A stretch of 64,000 nt of DNA. Source: CAZIAK01 sp964537035 (GTDB taxonomy: Bacteria > Planctomycetota > B15-G4). The DNA is taken from positions 1 through 64,000 of the forward strand of contig CAZIAK010000023.1 of the NCBI GenBank assembly GCA_964537035.1, read 5' to 3'. Both the position numbers and the translations under genes were made by a program. This document shows, in pieces, positions 7,284 through 16,495 of this stretch. Numbering within the stretch: the first letter of the stretch is position 1; every line of letters starts with the position of its first letter. The notes below the pieces were generated by a model. It had not been told where the DNA came from. It searched no databases and was given only the letters and a program-made list of their open reading frames with translations.

Positions 7284-9713
7284 TCAGGAAGTGAAGCTGA
7301 TGGGCTCGGGCACGGCGAAGAAGTGTCCCAGCCCGAAGCCGATGTCCGCAAACGGTTGGGCGTACTGCACCCAGACCGTGAGGCCCACCAGCAGGGGGTC
7401 GCTGGGGATGCCCAGGGGCAGGCTCAGGCGGCCCGAGGCGTCGAGGGGCAGGGGGGGCAGAGGCAGGAAGGGCAGGTCGAGGTTCCAGTCGCCCACGTTG
7501 GTGACCAGGCCCGCGCTGACGAAGCCGAACGCCAGGGTGTTCGGTTGGCCGCTGACCTCCAGGGCAAACGCGTTGCCGATGGGCACGACGTTGGGGACGC
7601 CCTTGGCCAGCACCACCAGTCGTCGGGCAGCCTTGAACGTGTCGAGTCGCCCGGCACCGAAGGCGTTGTCCTTGCCGGGGGGGCCGAGGTCGACGGCGGC
7701 GAGCTCGACGGCTGCGGCCAGATGGCGGGGTTCGGCCTCAGGCTGAAACTGTGACAGCAGGCACAGCGCGCCGCCGAGCTGGGGAGTGGCCGCGGACGTC
7801 CCGCTGAAATTGCCGTAGCCGCCGCTGAGGGTCGTGGTCAGCACGGTGTTGGTGAAGGTCACCACGTCGGGCTTGAGCAGGCCGGGTTGGCCGCCGCCGA
7901 AGCCGCCCACGGGGTAATCCCAGTAGGCGCTGTCTTGCAGGTGGGGGTAACCCGACGCATAGAGGGTCACGTCTTCCCAGGCCGACGGGCCCTGGCCGCT
8001 GGGGCCGTAGAGCGAGCTGTCGGCCAGGTTCACACCGCCGCAGGCCATGACCGACGAGCGGCCGCCGCTCTCAGCGTCGGGGTGACCGAAGGGCGAGGGC
8101 ACGTTGCCAGGCGTCGAGATGTTGAACGGCACCGGGTGGCTGCCCTGCTGGTTGCCCTGGTTGCCGATCGAGTTGGCGTGGATCATGCCGGCTGCCAGCT
8201 CGACGTCACAGAGCTGGCGAAACATGTGGTAGTCGGGCTGCTGCGGCCACTTGTAGCTGAAGCTGGAGCTGATCACGTCCACGCCCACGGCGAGCAGGTA
8301 CTGCTGGGCCAGCCAGTACTCGGTCTCGGTCCCCACCTGACAGTTCACCAGAGTGGCGCCTGGGGCCATGCCGGTGATCTTGCCCGATGCGCCGTCTCCC
8401 ACCATCAAGCCCGCCGAGTGGGTGCCGTGGGGGTCGGTGGATTGAGGATCGTTGTCGTCGTTCTCGAAGTCCCAGCCCCAGATGTCGTCGATGTAGTTGT
8501 TGCCATCATCGTCGACCCCGTTGCCCGGGATCTCGCCGGGGTTGTTCCAGAAGGCACCTATCAGGTCGGGGTGACTCTTGAGGATGCCCGAGTCGATGCT
8601 GCCGATCATGACGCCCGCACCATTGACGCCCAGGGCCCACAGGGGTGGCGCGCCCAGGGCCACGATGTTGGCTTCGGCCTGAGCGGTGGGTTCGACCCCG
8701 ACGCCCGGGCCGATCTCGATGTTGTCGAAGGCCATGCCGTCCGTGGGGATGTCGAAGTTGTCCCGCCACTGGAAGCGCACGAAGAAGGTACTGGTGAAGT
8801 CCATGCCCATGGCGGCGATCACGGGGTCGAGAGTGATCCACTGTGAGGCGTAGTCGGCGGGGCCACCGGTGAGGTCGATGACCTTGACGAAGTTGGCGCC
8901 GTCGTCGCTGACGAAGACCCCGTCTTCAGGGTGATCTTCGTCTCCGAACTCCTTCTGCTGAAAGCGGATGCCGACGTTGGTCTGGCCGGTGAGGTCGAGC
9001 TGCACGGTCATGGACGCGGTGGAGTCGACGAGGTCGATCGACGAGGCCATGAGGGCCTGGTACTGGCCGATGGGTTCGTAGTCGTCCTCGTCGTCCACGA
9101 GGACGTAGCCGTTGCCGGAGACGGTCACCTGCCAGTGGGGCAGGAGAGTGCCGCTCTCGAAGTCATCGTAGAACGGGTAGGCGGCGGAGGCGCCGGTGTC
9201 CTGGATCTGCTCCCGGGACGCAGGGCGCACCCGGCGCAGACGATCGACCCCGGGCTGCATCGCCAGTTCGGCCAGCAGGCCTGGCTCGCCGCTGAACAGG
9301 ATCGCGTTGCCCATCCAGAGCACGTCCGGTTCGCTGGCCCGCCCGGCAGCCACGGCCTGGTCAATCTGAGCCCGCAGGTCAGCCTGGCTCACGTCGGCGT
9401 GGGCGGCGAGGCGCTGGGCGATCTGGGCCCGTCGCTCCCGTTTCGGCAGAGCCTCGAGGCCGGCGGTCATCTCGGCGGCCGAGAGCCGATCGTCGAGTAC
9501 CAGGTACACGTCGATCTGCTCGTTGGACGCCGCGCCTGCCATGGCTGCGAAGAGGTCGGCGTCGATGGCGGCAGGTCGCTGGGCAGGCAACACCCTCGCC
9601 GGGGCGCTCTGGGAGGCTGCCATGGGAGCCGCGACCATGACGAGCCAGAGGGACCACAGGGCCCAGTGGCGGATCAGCGTTGAGCCCAGCGGCCGTGGGG
9701 GGAGAGAGGCCAT
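7284..9713 (-). CDS. Exported subtilisin-like (S8) serine peptidase
   Basis: About 809 residues. An N-terminal hydrophobic stretch (WALWSLWLVMVAAPMAAS) is a signal peptide. A prodomain-like region and a beta-sandwich resembling immune-inhibitor domains (YPFYDDFESGTLLPHW) come before or within the catalytic core. The triad is complete: Asp374 in SIDSGI, His432 in DPHGTHSAG and Ser640 in GTSAATP. The last 100 residues are a Pro/Leu-rich beta domain like those of other exported proteins here. The start is uncertain: ATG 9713 gives a compact signal peptide, while a GTG at 9767 has GAGGAG only three bases upstream. The probable role is extracellular protein breakdown. Confidence 0.9.
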   Translation of the reverse strand: MASLPPRPLGSTLIRHWALWSLWLVMVAAPMAASQSAPARVLPAQRPAAIDADLFAAMAGAASNEQIDVYLVLDDRLSAAEMTAGLEALPKRERRAQIAQRLAAHADVSQADLRAQIDQAVAAGRASEPDVLWMGNAILFSGEPGLLAELAMQPGVDRLRRVRPASREQIQDTGASAAYPFYDDFESGTLLPHWQVTVSGNGYVLVDDEDDYEPIGQYQALMASSIDLVDSTASMTVQLDLTGQTNVGIRFQQKEFGDEDHPEDGVFVSDDGANFVKVIDLTGGPADYASQWITLDPVIAAMGMDFTSTFFVRFQWRDNFDIPTDGMAFDNIEIGPGVGVEPTAQAEANIVALGAPPLWALGVNGAGVMIGSIDSGILKSHPDLIGAFWNNPGEIPGNGVDDDGNNYIDDIWGWDFENDDNDPQSTDPHGTHSAGLMVGDGASGKITGMAPGATLVNCQVGTETEYWLAQQYLLAVGVDVISSSFSYKWPQQPDYHMFRQLCDVELAAGMIHANSIGNQGNQQGSHPVPFNISTPGNVPSPFGHPDAESGGRSSVMACGGVNLADSSLYGPSGQGPSAWEDVTLYASGYPHLQDSAYWDYPVGGFGGGQPGLLKPDVVTFTNTVLTTTLSGGYGNFSGTSAATPQLGGALCLLSQFQPEAEPRHLAAAVELAAVDLGPPGKDNAFGAGRLDTFKAARRLVVLAKGVPNVVPIGNAFALEVSGQPNTLAFGFVSAGLVTNVGDWNLDLPFLPLPPLPLDASGRLSLPLGIPSDPLLVGLTVWVQYAQPFADIGFGLGHFFAVPEPISFTS

Positions 9714-9904
9714 GAAGACTGGATCGGATCTGAGCCAGGGTGACAGGAGCCCGTCTTGACGGCGCACCTGCTCCTCTGCTGGCTCTTGGGAGGGAGCGAA
9801 CGGGCGGCAATTCTAGCGCGACTCCTCCGGGGCGGGGGGGGATTCGCAGCCGAGAGTCAGCCTGAGACGACCAAGGGGGCCACAAAGAGCCCCAAACCGC
9901 CCAT

Positions 9905-10291
9905 TCAGCTGACCAAGGCCTCAAGTTTTTCTTGCAGCCCTGCAGGATCGATGGCCCCGGAGAAGCCATCGAGCCAGCGACCGTCCCCGTCCACGAAGAA
10001 GACGAAGGGCAGCATGCTCGCTCCCACCATGTTCTCGCTGACCAGGTCGATCAGCGGGGGCTCGGGTGCGTCGCAGTCTGAAGCGAGGGCCACGAAGTGG
10101 TCCTTGAGCAGCTGAGCCACGGCGGGTTGACGGATGACAGCCTGAACCAGGCTGCGGCAGTTGCCTCAGAGCTCTCGGCCCATCTCCACGAAGACCTTCT
10201 TGCCCTGGGCCTTGGCGCTGGTCAGGGCGGATTCGAAGCGGGTGTGCCAGTCGAGGGTGCCGCCGTCGTCGAAGTGGGGGTGGGCAGTCAT
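9905..10291 (-). CDS. Thioredoxin-like selenoprotein (UGNC motif, in-frame UGA)
   Basis: Reading through one TGA at 10166-10168 gives a continuous 128-residue thioredoxin-fold protein. Before the TGA it reads WHTRFESALTSAKAQGKKVF then VEMGREL; after it, GNCRSL and then the cis-Pro region GASMLPFVFFVDGDG. The residue at UGA (42) pairs with Cys45 as UGNC, the position of the first redox cysteine in relatives with CGNC. A hairpin 18 bases downstream matches the bacterial SECIS pattern. A conventional caller would report only the C-terminal 71 residues from a false GTG. It is cytoplasmic, with no signal peptide. The start is ATG 10291 with a weak ribosome site. It is divergent from dapA. The partner substrate is unknown. 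Confidence 0.85.
10138..10168 (-). promoter_or_regulatory. UGA codon plus bacterial SECIS-like hairpin (thioredoxin-like gene)
   Basis: TGA occupies 10168-10166 on the minus strand. Eighteen bases later comes a GTT loop (10147-10145) closed by a perfect seven-pair stem CAGCCTG/CAGGCTG, extendable by one G-T pair. Known bacterial SECIS elements have a small apical loop 16-37 bases after UGA with a G in the first two loop positions; all three conditions hold. Confidence 0.8.
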
Positions 10292-10521
10292 TTGAGATCT
10301 CGCTCATGGGGAGGGGGGGGTGGCCAGCATCCCATAGCAGCCTGTGCGAAAAGTGCAGCGCTCCCAGCACCGGCTGCCAGGGCTCTCGACATGTTTCGTC
10401 TGCTCGTCCGTCTTCGTCGCTGATCGCAGCTGGTTCCGCGCCTGTCGGCTGGTAGATTGCACCTTGCGCGGTGACGAGGTTCAGCAGGCACAGGTTGCTT
10501 GGCGACCAGGGAGGTTTGGCA

Positions 10522-11574
10522 ATGCTCATGACGGCCTTGGTGACGCCCTTCGCGGGGCGGCAGATGAGCCTCGATCTTGAGGCCCTGCGGCGACTGCTGG
10601 CCTTTCAGCTGGCTCAAGGCGTCGATCAGATCTTGTTGGCGGGGACCACGGGCGAGTGCGCGGCCCTCTCTGACCGAGAGTACGAGGGCTTGCTGCGGGC
10701 TGCGTGCGAGGTCGTCCCTGCGGAGCGGCTGATCGCTGGACTGGGGGCTGGGCGGGTCGAGCAGGTGGTGGCTCGCGGCCGCAGCGCCCTGAGCCTGGGC
10801 CTCACCCAGCTGCTCCTCGCTGATTGCCCCTATTCTGGGGCGTCCAGCACGTCCTTGCGCTCGCACTGGCATGGGCCCATCGCCGCCGCCCTGCCCGAGG
10901 CCCGGCTGATCGCCTACGCGGTGCCCAGCCGCACCGGCACCGAGCTGCTGCCGGATGACCTGGCTCGCCTGGCCGAAGATCATGCCAATGTCATCGGGGT
11001 CAAGGACGCCACCGGCCGCCTGGCTCGCATGGAGCGGGTGCGCTCGCTCTGCGGTGACGACTTCATGCTCATCTGCGGTGACGACGGACACGCAAGGAGC
11101 GCCCTGCTCGACCCGTCCATTCGAGCTCAAGGGTGCTTCTCGGTGCTTTCGAACCTGGTGCCAGGGGCCATGGTCGAGCTGGTGGCTGCGAGCAAGGCCG
11201 GCGAGGCGGTCCGGGCGCGGCAGACTCACGATCGGCTCAAGGCCCTGTTCGGCCTGGGACTGATCACCGTCGACGAAGCGGTCGAAGTGAGGGGCGAGGT
11301 GCTGATGGTGCCGCAGCGGGTGCGCAATCCGGTGCCGCTCAAGCAAGCCATGCAAGACCTGGGCCTCCTGTCTGCTGGATGTCGCGCGCCCCTCGGCACG
11401 CTGGGTCCCAGAGGGCGGGAGGTGGTGTCCGAGCTGCTGGTCGAGACCCAGGCCCAAGATCCAGGGCTGCTCGCGCCGCTCCAGACGAGCTTTGGGGTCG
11501 ACGGGTCGGTCGCCCTGCACTGCGACGCCGAACTGGTGGGCGGCGACACCGAACTGGTGGGCGGGATCTCGTGA
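10522..11574 (+). CDS. dapA: 4-hydroxy-tetrahydrodipicolinate synthase-like protein
   Basis: Condenses aspartate semialdehyde with pyruvate, the first committed step to lysine and diaminopimelate. The TIM-barrel signatures are present: GTTGEC near residue 48, Tyr132 in IAYAVPSRTG and Schiff-base Lys161 in VIGVKDATG. The length is 350 residues, about 55 more than usual; the surplus is a C-terminal tail after VRNPVPLKQAMQDLGL that ends in two near-identical segments (ELVGGDTELVGG). The start is ATG 10522, with GGGAGG eight bases upstream. The stop overlaps the next start as GTGA, which places it first in an operon with aspartate kinase. Other members of this aldolase family are possible, but the kinase neighbour supports DapA. 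Confidence 0.87.
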   Translation: MLMTALVTPFAGRQMSLDLEALRRLLAFQLAQGVDQILLAGTTGECAALSDREYEGLLRAACEVVPAERLIAGLGAGRVEQVVARGRSALSLGLTQLLLADCPYSGASSTSLRSHWHGPIAAALPEARLIAYAVPSRTGTELLPDDLARLAEDHANVIGVKDATGRLARMERVRSLCGDDFMLICGDDGHARSALLDPSIRAQGCFSVLSNLVPGAMVELVAASKAGEAVRARQTHDRLKALFGLGLITVDEAVEVRGEVLMVPQRVRNPVPLKQAMQDLGLLSAGCRAPLGTLGPRGREVVSELLVETQAQDPGLLAPLQTSFGVDGSVALHCDAELVGGDTELVGGIS

Positions 11575-12983
11575 GCCGAGGTCAGCTCACCGTCATCAAG
11601 GTGGGCGGTGCCCTGCTCGGACGCCCCGAAGACCTGTCCGCGGTGGTGGCCGCTCTGGTGGCCCGTCGGCGGCGAGGTGATCGGCTGGTGGTGGTGGTGT
11701 CCGCGGCGAAGGGCGTGACGGACGACCTGCAGCGCACCGGTCAGCAGGCCCTCGACCCCCGCTCCGGCGGAGAGCTGGCCCGGGCGTTCGTCGCCGACCT
11801 GCGCCAGCGCCACGAGGCCCTGGTCGCGGGGCTGGCAGACGCCGATGACGTGAGTTTCGCCCTGACCCGGCATCTCGATGGCATCGAGCGCCTGCTCACC
11901 GGCATCCGCCTCACCGGTGAGTTGACCGATCGCACCCATGATCTGCTGCTGGCCCACGGCGAGCGGCTCTCGGCGCCCCTGGTGGCCGCAGCGATCAGGG
12001 CTGCGGGAGCAGACGCCCGAGCGGTGTCCTCCGAAGAAGCAGGGCTGGTCGCGGTGGGGCCCTATCGCGTCGGGGCCTGCGATGTGGCCGCCAGCCGGCC
12101 CGGGTTGTCTCGCCTCGACCACGAGCTGCACGACAGGGTGCTGGTGCTCACGGGCTTCTACGGCACGAACGCCGACGGCGATGTGGTCCTCTTCGGGCGC
12201 GGCGGCACGGACTACAGCGCGAGCGTGGTGGCGGCGGGCCTGGGCGCCGACGGGCTCGAACTCTGGAAGGCCGTCGACGGCTTCATGAGCGCCGACCCTC
12301 GCTGGGTCCCGGGCGCGCGGCGAGTGCCCGAGCTCTCGTTCGAGGAGGCCTGCGAGCTGGGCTACTACGGCGCCCGCATCCTCCATCCCCGGTGTCTTCT
12401 GCCCCTGCGCGGCCTGCCCTTGTCTGTGAGCGTGCGCAGCGTCGAGAACCCGGACGGACCCGGCACGCGCATCGTCGAGCAGGTGGCAAACGGTCGCCAT
12501 CGCGTGGCCGCCCTGGTGCACCGCGAGGGCGTGGCGGTGGTGCGGGTGCGGGCCATGGGCATGGTCAATCGCCCCGGCGCGGTGGCCGGTGTGCTGGCCG
12601 CCGTGGGGGCGGCAGGTATCGACGTGGACACCATCGTCAGCTCCATGACGACCCTGTCGTTCACCGTGGTCGAGGGCGATGTGGTGGCGACCCGGCGCAC
12701 CCTGCGCCTGCTCGCCGAAGAGGAGGGGGCCTTGATCGAGGGCTTCGACCTCTTCGCCGACTCGGCCTTGCTGGGCGTGGTGGGAGAGGGCGTGGCTCAG
12801 GACGCAGGCATCGCGGCCACCATGCTTGAAGGCCTGGCCCGCCTCGGCGTGGACGTCGAACTCATCTCCCATGGTCCCGAGGATGTGGGGCTCAGCTGTG
12901 CCGTGCCTCGGCGCAAGCTGCGTGATGCCCTGGAGGGTCTGCATCGGGCCTTCTTCGAGGTCGGGGCAGCTCAACCCTCGTGA
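11571..12983 (+). CDS. lysC: Aspartate kinase
   Basis: Phosphorylates aspartate at the head of the lysine, threonine and methionine pathway. The N-terminal amino-acid kinase domain begins TVIKVGGALL. It contains FGRGGTDYSASVVAAGLGAD and VDGFMSADPR, then SFEEACELGYYGARILHP, all diagnostic for aspartokinases. The C-terminal 170 residues form a tandem ACT regulatory region (VRVRAMGMVNRPGAVAGVLA), which suggests feedback control by amino acids. The length is 470 residues. The start is GTG 11571, overlapping the dapA stop by four bases; the end overlaps ggt in the same way. The three genes are therefore translationally coupled. Confidence 0.95.
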   Translation: MSRGQLTVIKVGGALLGRPEDLSAVVAALVARRRRGDRLVVVVSAAKGVTDDLQRTGQQALDPRSGGELARAFVADLRQRHEALVAGLADADDVSFALTRHLDGIERLLTGIRLTGELTDRTHDLLLAHGERLSAPLVAAAIRAAGADARAVSSEEAGLVAVGPYRVGACDVAASRPGLSRLDHELHDRVLVLTGFYGTNADGDVVLFGRGGTDYSASVVAAGLGADGLELWKAVDGFMSADPRWVPGARRVPELSFEEACELGYYGARILHPRCLLPLRGLPLSVSVRSVENPDGPGTRIVEQVANGRHRVAALVHREGVAVVRVRAMGMVNRPGAVAGVLAAVGAAGIDVDTIVSSMTTLSFTVVEGDVVATRRTLRLLAEEEGALIEGFDLFADSALLGVVGEGVAQDAGIAATMLEGLARLGVDVELISHGPEDVGLSCAVPRRKLRDALEGLHRAFFEVGAAQPS

Positions 12984-14632
12984 GCGACCGCATCGCGGGA
13001 CGGGCCTTTGCCACGCGCTCCGCAGTGCTCGGCACCCGGGGCATGGTCTGCGCCAGCCAGCCCCTGGCCGCGCGGGTGGGTGCCGATGTGCTGGCCGACG
13101 GGGGCTCAGCGGTCGACGCAGCCATCGCCACCAACGCCATGCTGGGGCTGACCGAGCCCACGGGCTGCGGCCTGGGCGGCGATCTCTTCGCCATGGTCTG
13201 GGACCCTGCCCTCGGCAAGCTGGTGGGCCTCAACGGAAGCGGGCGCTCGCCACAAGGGCTGTCCCTGAGCACGCTGGTTGAGCGACTGCGCCGCACGGGC
13301 GAGACGTCGATCCCTCTGCGCTCGGCCCTGTCCGTGTCCGTGCCTGGCTGCGTTGACGGCTGGTTCGTCATGCACGAGCGCTTCGGGCGGCTGCCCATGG
13401 AGCGCCTGCTGCGCCCGGCCATCGAGGCTGCCCGCGACGGCGTGCCCATCACCCAGATCATCGCCGCAGCGTGGAGTGGCGCCGACGATCGCTATGCCCA
13501 CGTCCCCAGCTTTGCAGGCACGTTTCTCGTAGACGGTCGCACGCCTGTTGAGGGGCAGCGGTTTCACAACCCCGACCTGGCCCGGAGCTACGAGCTGCTC
13601 ATCGCGTCGGGGTCTCGGGGCTTCTACGAGGGGCCGCCGGCCGCAGCGATCGTCGAGGTGTTGCGCCAAGGTGGTGGTGCGCTGACCGCCGCCGACATGG
13701 CCGCCCACAAGTCTCAATGGGTGACGCCGGTGAGCGTCTCCTACCGTGGCCACGAGCTCTGGGAGCTGCCTCCCAACGGGCAGGGGTTGGCCGCCCAGCA
13801 GATGTTGAAGATGCTCGAACCGTGGGCGCTGGGCGAAGGCGATCCGCTCACCTGGCATCGCATGATCGAGGCCAAGAAGGTGGCCTACGAAGACCGGGCG
13901 CGCAGCTACTGCGACCCCGAGTTCGGAGCGCCCTCCCTGGAGAAGATGCTCTCGTCAGCCTACGCAAGCGAGCGTCGGGCCCTGATCGACGACAACCGGG
14001 CGAGCCAGAAGCTGCCCGGCGGAGACCTGGCGTTGGAGCGGGGTGACACCGTGTATCTCACCGCCGCCGACGAGCAGGGCCAGGTGGTGTCGTGGATCCA
14101 GAGCAACTACACCGGCTTTGGTTCGGGTTTCGTCCCCGAGGGTTGGGGATTCACCCTCCAGAACCGGGGCAACCTGTTCGCTCTCGACCCTGCACACGCC
14201 AACGCCTTCGCCCCGGGAAAACGCCCCTTTCATACGATCATCCCCGCCATGCTGACCAAGGCGGGGCTGCCCGTGCTTTCGTTTGGCGTCATGGGTGGGG
14301 CCATGCAGCCCCAGGGCCACGTGCAGATCGTTGCCAACATGCTCGACCACGGCATGAACGTCCAGGAGGCCGGGGACGCCCCGCGCTGGCGTCACGAGGG
14401 TTCGTCAGAGCCCACGGGCGAGGTGATGAGTGATGGCGGTGTGGTGCATCTCGAGCCGAGCGTCTCGTCCGAGATCGCAGACGGCTTGAGGGAGCGCGGG
14501 CACCAGGTCGAAGTGGGCCCGGGCGGCTTCGGCGGTTACCAGGCCATCGCTATCGACGACCTGCATGGCGCGAGCCGTCTCTACCGAGGTGCCAGTGAGT
14601 CCCGCAAAGACGGCCAGGCCATGGGCTACTGA
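12980..14632 (+). CDS. ggt: Gamma-glutamyltransferase / glutathione hydrolase-like proenzyme
   Basis: An Ntn-hydrolase that removes or transfers gamma-glutamyl groups. The large-subunit start has the family pattern GGSAVDAAIATNAMLGLTEP followed by TGCGLGGDLFAMVWD. The autoprocessing nucleophile is Thr357 in RGDTVYLTAAD, followed by VVSWIQSNYTGFGSGF, which resembles the YwrD subgroup. The C-terminal small subunit contains GGAMQPQGHVQI. It is 550 residues long. No signal peptide is visible, so this copy may be cytoplasmic, unlike periplasmic Ggt. The GTG start overlaps the lysC stop. Why it is coupled to lysine synthesis genes is unclear. A hairpin overlaps its stop. Confidence 0.9.
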   Translation: MSDRIAGRAFATRSAVLGTRGMVCASQPLAARVGADVLADGGSAVDAAIATNAMLGLTEPTGCGLGGDLFAMVWDPALGKLVGLNGSGRSPQGLSLSTLVERLRRTGETSIPLRSALSVSVPGCVDGWFVMHERFGRLPMERLLRPAIEAARDGVPITQIIAAAWSGADDRYAHVPSFAGTFLVDGRTPVEGQRFHNPDLARSYELLIASGSRGFYEGPPAAAIVEVLRQGGGALTAADMAAHKSQWVTPVSVSYRGHELWELPPNGQGLAAQQMLKMLEPWALGEGDPLTWHRMIEAKKVAYEDRARSYCDPEFGAPSLEKMLSSAYASERRALIDDNRASQKLPGGDLALERGDTVYLTAADEQGQVVSWIQSNYTGFGSGFVPEGWGFTLQNRGNLFALDPAHANAFAPGKRPFHTIIPAMLTKAGLPVLSFGVMGGAMQPQGHVQIVANMLDHGMNVQEAGDAPRWRHEGSSEPTGEVMSDGGVVHLEPSVSSEIADGLRERGHQVEVGPGGFGGYQAIAIDDLHGASRLYRGASESRKDGQAMGY

Positions 14633-14657
14633 GCCTGTCTCCGCGGGGCAGGCTCAG
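14629..14657 (+). terminator. Hairpin overlapping the ggt stop codon
   Basis: A perfect nine-pair stem (CTGAGCCTG/CAGGCTCAG) with an 11-base loop includes the ggt stop codon in its left arm. There is no T run. It sits between convergent transcription units. Confidence 0.5.
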
Positions 14658-14738
14658 GTCTGCAGATCTCACCAGACGCAGCCGCAGTAGAAGCTTTTGA
14701 GAAGAGCGGGCCGGTGAGCAGCGCAGGCGACGGTTCTG

Positions 14739-15569
14739 TCAGCCGCCTCGCAGCGCGGAACGGGCCCGGGCGACCCATGGGCTGGGCCCTTCGAGGGCAG
14801 TGATACGGTCAAGAAGGGGCCCCGCCGTCTCAACGACCTGCTGGGGAGAGGGCATGGCGGTGGGCAGGTCATCGGCGGTGATGGCCAACCCCAGGCCGCT
14901 CAGTCGCTTGGCCAGGCTGGTGAGATCGAGGGCGATCTCGCCCATGCACCGGGGACGGGACGTTTCTCCCAGCTGTCTGGCTCGCCGGGGATCCCCCCAG
15001 AGGCACGCGCGATAGAGTTCTCGCAGGCCCTGGTGAAAGTTCGCCAGGCCCGCGTCACGGACGGCTCCCAGGCAAGCACCCGGGCCATCATCGGCACCGT
15101 CGCCGCCGTCCAAGGCTGGGTGTAGGTCTGGGCGCACGTCTGGATCGGACTCAAGAGCCTGCTCAAGCAGGATCAGATCTGCCGGACCGTCGATGAGCTC
15201 ATCAACGTCAGAGTCAACGTCAGAGTCAATGTCTGTGTCTGTGCCGTAGCAAAGCAGGTCGGCGTCCCTCGAGCTGCTGAAGCCGTCTGCCTCGCTGGCT
15301 GGGTCGATGCCGGCGCTCCGGAGGCCCCTGCCCAGCGTGGCGAGAGCCAGGGATTGGACGCGCAGCGCGAGCACCCGTGCCGAACAGCGATCGCAGAAGG
15401 CGATGTGGTGCAGCAGTGCGACGTCGCTCGTGGGCTCATGGTTGGGGTCGCCGTAGTCGCTGTGTCCGACGTTGTCGACAGACGCGCCGTTGCGACCGCA
15501 GTCACTGTTGCCGAGATGGGTGACGTGGGCCAGCAGGCGCTCGAAGGTCATCTCCTCGCAAGTCGTCAT
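14739..15569 (-). CDS. Putative cytoplasmic zinc-binding anti-sigma partner
   Basis: 276 residues; function inferred. HHIAFCDRC near residue 50 gives an H-x3-C-x2-C motif, the core of the ZAS zinc-binding anti-sigma domain. No membrane helix follows, so the protein would be soluble. A short acidic repeat (DSDVDSDVD) lies mid-protein. The C-terminal half is helical, with AKRLSGLGL, and resembles nothing I can name. The start is ATG 15569, which overlaps the upstream sigma-factor stop as ATGA. Coupling to a sigma gene is the main support for an anti-sigma role; the sensed signal is unknown. Confidence 0.6.
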   Translation of the reverse strand: MTTCEEMTFERLLAHVTHLGNSDCGRNGASVDNVGHSDYGDPNHEPTSDVALLHHIAFCDRCSARVLALRVQSLALATLGRGLRSAGIDPASEADGFSSSRDADLLCYGTDTDIDSDVDSDVDELIDGPADLILLEQALESDPDVRPDLHPALDGGDGADDGPGACLGAVRDAGLANFHQGLRELYRACLWGDPRRARQLGETSRPRCMGEIALDLTSLAKRLSGLGLAITADDLPTAMPSPQQVVETAGPLLDRITALEGPSPWVARARSALRGG

Positions 15570-16363
15570 GGTGTGGATCTCCGAGGGTTGGGCGTGCGGT
15601 TGAGGGTGAGCGCCGGTGCTGGCGCGGTCTGACTGGACAGGCCGTGGCCCAGCAGGCGCAAGTGCAGTGCTTGAAACATCTTGTCGATCTGTCGCGCCAG
15701 CCGGGTGCGAGCCCGTTTGATGATCATGCCCACCTGGGGCCGGGGCACAGCCAGTTGCACAGCGATGTCTTCGTAGCTCCTGCCCTCGATCTCGCGCAGA
15801 GTCAGGGCCTGGCGATCGCGGGTCCGCAAGCTGTGAAAACACTGGTTCACCACCGTGAGAAAGACAGTGCCCAGCAGGCGCACGTCTTCGTGGTGCTCGC
15901 GATCTTCGAGCAGGACGGCGGGGTCGGCGGGTGCCTGCAGATCAGCCTGCAACTCGCCGTACTCAAGCGTGTGCTGGTGCAACCGCTGCCGTCGCCTGAG
16001 CTGATTGATCGCTTCGTTGCGCATGATCGTGAACGACAGGGCCAGAAACTTGCGCACCAGGGGCTGGCCCTTGCGTACATCCGTGAAGAGCTTGGCCATC
16101 AAGGCGGAGACCAGGTCTTCGGGGTCAGAGAGGACCGACAGGCTTCTGGTGAGGCGCCTGGCGATCTGCACCAGCCGGTCGTGGAGCAGCTCGACCAGGA
16201 AGACGTACGCCTCGGTGTCGTCCTGCTCACGAAAGCGGAAGAGCAGGGCGCCTGCCACCAGCTCAAGGGCCTGGTCGTCTCGCCGGTCGAAGGGGATGGC
16301 GATCGGCATCTCGGTGGCCAGCGAGTGCTGTGCCAGGCGCTCCATGGCATCGTGTGCCGTCAC
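15566..16363 (-). CDS. ECF-type RNA polymerase sigma factor
   Basis: 265 residues. Region 2 spans about 45-140 (TEAYVFLVELLHDRLVQIAR, then FLALSFTIMRNEAINQLRRR). Region 4 spans about 170-235 (LTLREIEGRSYEDIAVQLAV, then QVGMIIKRARTRLARQI). It is a clear paralogue of the sigma part of the gene at 17152: both have FR-x-Q(D/N)DTEA, and both have QVGMIIRRAR/QVGMIIKRAR. I prefer GTG 16363, with GGGAG ten bases upstream; an ATG at codon 7 is also possible. It is translationally coupled to a ZAS-motif protein. Confidence 0.85.
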   Translation of the reverse strand: MTAHDAMERLAQHSLATEMPIAIPFDRRDDQALELVAGALLFRFREQDDTEAYVFLVELLHDRLVQIARRLTRSLSVLSDPEDLVSALMAKLFTDVRKGQPLVRKFLALSFTIMRNEAINQLRRRQRLHQHTLEYGELQADLQAPADPAVLLEDREHHEDVRLLGTVFLTVVNQCFHSLRTRDRQALTLREIEGRSYEDIAVQLAVPRPQVGMIIKRARTRLARQIDKMFQALHLRLLGHGLSSQTAPAPALTLNRTPNPRRSTP

Positions 16364-16495
16364 GTGTGGTTTTCTCCCAGCGCCCTGGAGCCTCGTCGCC
16401 CTGGCGGCCATTGTGACCGACCTGTGGAGGTTGGGGGGCTGTTTCCTTCATGCCGTCAGCTGCGCAGAAAAGTAACACCCCTTGAGCAGAGGCGG

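Noticed and set aside
9905..10291. Interpretation of the thioredoxin-like gene as a TGA-disrupted pseudogene
   Set aside because: The protein is intact on both sides, UGA falls exactly on a redox Cys column, a SECIS-like hairpin is in place, and a second unrelated gene shows the same pattern.
11226..12974. Long minus-strand open frame opposite lysC
   Set aside because: It is a shadow of high-GC codon bias; lysC on the plus strand has full family motifs.
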